In this document: positions 62,118-64,000 of the stretch, piece by piece
Layout: each line of letters starts with the position of its first letter
Numbering within the stretch: position 1 is the stretch's first letter
From: Oscillospiraceae bacterium
GTDB taxonomy: Bacteria; Bacillota; Clostridia; Oscillospirales; Oscillospiraceae
NCBI GenBank assembly: GCA_020025305.1
Contig: JAHHSG010000010.1
Coordinates: forward strand, 18,818-82,817
Direction: 5' to 3'
Length of the DNA stretch: 64,000 nt
Position numbers and translations under genes: made by a program
The notes under the pieces: model-generated
Database searches by the model: none
The model's input: only the letters and a program-made list of their open reading frames with translations
Told to the model about the DNA's origin: nothing

Positions 62118-62669
62118 TCATTCAAACATCAAACCGTATGATTTGGTCAGGCTTCCGTTGTCCTCATGGAAAATACACTGATACAGAGGCTCACGCTGTG
62201 TTGCTTTGCGGAATCGCTCCAGAACAGGAGCCAGCGGCTCACCGGTAGGGATGCCGAGCGCATCAGACACCCGCCGTAAGCTGTCCACATCCATATCTTC
62301 CAAGTTACAGTTGCGCTGCCTCTGCCCATATTCCTCCAATGTCTTGGAATCCACATACTGCTTTGTATCACAGCAGTCGTGCCAGCAGATACAGCTCACA
62401 AGCAGGGAAAAGAGATCGTCCATGCTCTCGGCCAGACGGCCTGCCTCACCTTCGCTGCTGTAATATCCGATAGAACCATCCTCCAACAGGTGGTATTCTC
62501 CGCCGGAGCCATCTCTGGCAAAAGCCACGCCGGGCAGGGAGAAGGTGCATCGGCCCTCCGCGTCATCCCGCGGGGATAACTCATCCAGCAGAAAGAAGTC
62601 AAACAGCGAATCAAATTCCTCTGCCAAATCAGGGTTTTCACGCAATACTTTCAGATAGTCCATGCTCAT
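62118..62669 (-). CDS. SUKH (SMI1/KNR4)-like immunity protein
   Basis: 183 residues with GAGGAGG upstream. CTFSLPGVAFARDGSGGEYH followed by LLEDGSIGYYSSEGEAGRLA and ESMDDLFSLLVSC matches the SUKH core: an exposed-glycine DGSG turn, a strand, then a polar helix. SUKH is the most common immunity superfamily of contact-dependent and secreted nuclease toxins. The C-terminal 80 residues are helical and unassigned. The match is by eye and the family is divergent. Confidence 0.66.
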   Translation of the reverse strand: MSMDYLKVLRENPDLAEEFDSLFDFFLLDELSPRDDAEGRCTFSLPGVAFARDGSGGEYHLLEDGSIGYYSSEGEAGRLAESMDDLFSLLVSCICWHDCCDTKQYVDSKTLEEYGQRQRNCNLEDMDVDSLRRVSDALGIPTGEPLAPVLERFRKATQREPLYQCIFHEDNGSLTKSYGLMFE

Positions 62670-62681
62670 AATGGTTCCTCC

Positions 62682-63185
62682 TCAGCTCTCATGGGTGATA
62701 CAGAAAATCTCTTTGTTCAAATCAAAGTAGACCACCATCAGCTCGTCGGTGATCTCTGGGTTGAAGGACAGATCCAGAATGAAGGCTTGCTGGTCGGTCT
62801 CTCCATCCACCACACTGCCGAACCGCTTGAGCCGCAAAAAGTCCACCATCTGGGCAAAGGACAGCTTGGCTGGGTCGGTTTCTGGAAAAAGATCAGCCGC
62901 AATATCAGGGCCTACATCGTCCCGGTGAAACCGCATGAAAAAGGTCACGAGGTCGTGGTAGGGGCCGCCCTCGTCCGCCAGCTCCGTTTTGATGGCGGCT
63001 TTGGCCTTTTCCGCCAATTTCTCCGCCTCATCCAGCATTTCTCCCACCGCATCCATGGCAGCAGGATCAGCGGTCAGTTCTTCCTCTACATCGAAGATAA
63101 AGGGCAGTCCCGTGTCCTCGGGAAAGGTGAAGATTTCCTCGCCAGGCGTGTATGTAAAATCAATACGTTTACAGTTCAGTTTCAT
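62682..63185 (-). CDS. DUF2004-containing immunity-type protein
   Basis: 167 residues, AAGGAGG upstream. The C-terminal half (QQAFILDLSFNPEITDELMV and VYFDLNKEIFCITHES) has the DUF2004 ending. The N-terminal half is mixed helix and strand with a run of charged residues (AEKLAEKAKAAIKTELADEG). It lies 12 bases ahead of the SUKH-like gene. DUF2004 is listed among immunity-type domains of toxin loci. Confidence 0.68.
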   Translation of the reverse strand: MKLNCKRIDFTYTPGEEIFTFPEDTGLPFIFDVEEELTADPAAMDAVGEMLDEAEKLAEKAKAAIKTELADEGGPYHDLVTFFMRFHRDDVGPDIAADLFPETDPAKLSFAQMVDFLRLKRFGSVVDGETDQQAFILDLSFNPEITDELMVVYFDLNKEIFCITHES

Positions 63186-63197
63186 CTCTGCGCCTCC

Positions 63198-64000
63198 TTA
63201 CCCCTCAATGTTGGCAGCTTTGAGGCCCTTTTTCAGGGAGCCGTAGACCGTCACCGCATGGTCGGTGAACATCTCATCGCAGTCAAACCAGGCGGTGAAG
63301 CTGCCGCCGGAGGTGACGGACAGGCTCGTCATGCTGATTCGCCGGGCAAGTTCTTCCTCTGTGATGGGGTCCTTTTCCGGGTCACGAGCGTTTTCCTCAT
63401 CCTGGGAGAGCCAGTCGTTAGCAAGTTCTGTCAGGTTCTTGGCCGCAAGCTCCCGCATGGCCTTGTCCCAGGTTTCACAGTCACGGAGCATTTTCTTGGC
63501 GGCACTGCGGGCACGGGTCCAGGAGGGCTTGCTCTCGGCATTGACCTCCAGAGAAAGGAGCACATCCGTTCCGCACCACTGGATTTCGCCCTCGAAGGTA
63601 TCATAGTCCTTGTCCAGTGTCAGTTCACCCAGCACCTGATCCTGGATCACCACCGGCTTGTGGTACTCGTCCAGAACGGCCCCGAGTTCCGGGCAGTCCT
63701 CATGCGCCTTGACCACCTGGGAGATACACCAAGGCCGAACCACCAGATCTTTTGCCCATTCTTCTTTCAGTCGGCGGATCTTCAGGCGGCAGATCTGCTC
63801 GTTTCCAAAGCGTCCCCAGCCCTTTTCGCCGTCCCGCTCCTCGTTGGTGACCGGCCACTCTAAGCGTTCCTCTTTGGCGCTGACTTTACCGGTGTCGCAG
63901 AACACCATGCCCAGTGTCTGGGCGCTCATTTCCCAAAAGTCGCCCTTGTTGTTATATCCGCCCCCGATGCAGCGATTGATCAGAGCGACCACTTCCTGCT
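63198..64000 (-). CDS. DUF2262 immunity-type protein (5' part outside the window)
   Basis: The frame is open to the right edge, so the true start is missing; at least 267 codons are seen. Residues counted from the edge: an N-terminal region with VVALINRCIGGGYNNKGDFW, then DUF2262 over the last 140 residues (DYDTFEGEIQWCGTDVLLSL, MRELAAKNLTELANDWLSQD, ISMTSLSVTSGGSFTAWFDC, VTVYGSLKKGLKAANIEG). DUF2262 belongs to the immunity families of polymorphic toxin systems. It shows that the locus continues beyond this window. Confidence 0.8.
   Translation of the reverse strand, partial: QEVVALINRCIGGGYNNKGDFWEMSAQTLGMVFCDTGKVSAKEERLEWPVTNEERDGEKGWGRFGNEQICRLKIRRLKEEWAKDLVVRPWCISQVVKAHEDCPELGAVLDEYHKPVVIQDQVLGELTLDKDYDTFEGEIQWCGTDVLLSLEVNAESKPSWTRARSAAKKMLRDCETWDKAMRELAAKNLTELANDWLSQDEENARDPEKDPITEEELARRISMTSLSVTSGGSFTAWFDCDEMFTDHAVTVYGSLKKGLKAANIEG

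Overview
The window comes from a spore-forming, anaerobic-type Firmicute of class Clostridia, most likely an Oscillospirales gut species. The evidence is an alpha/beta-type small acid-soluble spore protein, spoIVB, a GerA-type germination protein, a GlgC/GlgD glycogen pathway, an oxygen-labile iron-sulfur serine dehydratase in two subunits, a meso-DAP-type MurE, and fairly high GC coding DNA with strong AGGAGG ribosome sites. Nearly all genes lie on the minus strand. The family-level placement is an inference.

Layout. 1-2070 (+): the end of an NADPH-dependent glutamate synthase small-subunit-like gene, then an ArsR/SdpI pair with its own promoter and two tandem palindromic operators. 2275-4300 (-): a radical SAM gene, a DUF5662 gene and a SASP gene. 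4423-11000 (-): an amino-sugar salvage operon (nucleotidyltransferase, N-acetylhexosamine kinase, galE, nagB, nagA) with the tail of a dead sugar-ABC permease upstream and a PocR/AraC regulator beside it. 11044-14182 (-): a lipoprotein peptide-binding protein and a DEAD-box helicase. 14214-22664 (-): the glycogen genes in two units, glgB-glgC-glgD and glgA-glgP, with a CcpA-like palindrome in front of glgA. 22832-25644: TraX (+), a diverged copy of the last 25 codons of spoIVB, an XRE regulator and intact spoIVB. 25980-38785 (-): the division and wall cluster mraZ-rsmH-ftsL-PBP-murE-mraY-ftsW-murG-murA-ftsQ-ftsZ, without murD or murF. 38885-43907 (-): an operon of HAD phosphatase, SLC45-like transporter, GDPD, rsmD, coaD and a coiled-coil protein. 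43920-50791: an orphan germination gene, a DUF2156-GNAT fusion, a serA-like dehydrogenase (+), a broken TIM-barrel gene and sdaAB-sdaAA.

50866-64000 (-) is the accessory region and the main point of interest. It is a dense run of at least ten genes whose recognisable domains are those of polymorphic-toxin immunity proteins: DUF2262, DUF2004, SUKH-like, DUF5713, DUF4241, LRR+NTF2-like, an 1870-residue fusion (DUF2185/Imm33, TPR-like, DUF4261, SUFU, DUF4253), CbrC and DUF4261. No toxin gene is visible. This fits the polyimmunity loci described by Aravind and co-workers. Its distal end is decaying: cbrC carries a one-base frameshift, two small genes after it are broken, DUF4261 is intact, and a last fragment sits just before a terminator-like stem. 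The locus runs off the right edge of the window, so its promoter and total size are unknown.
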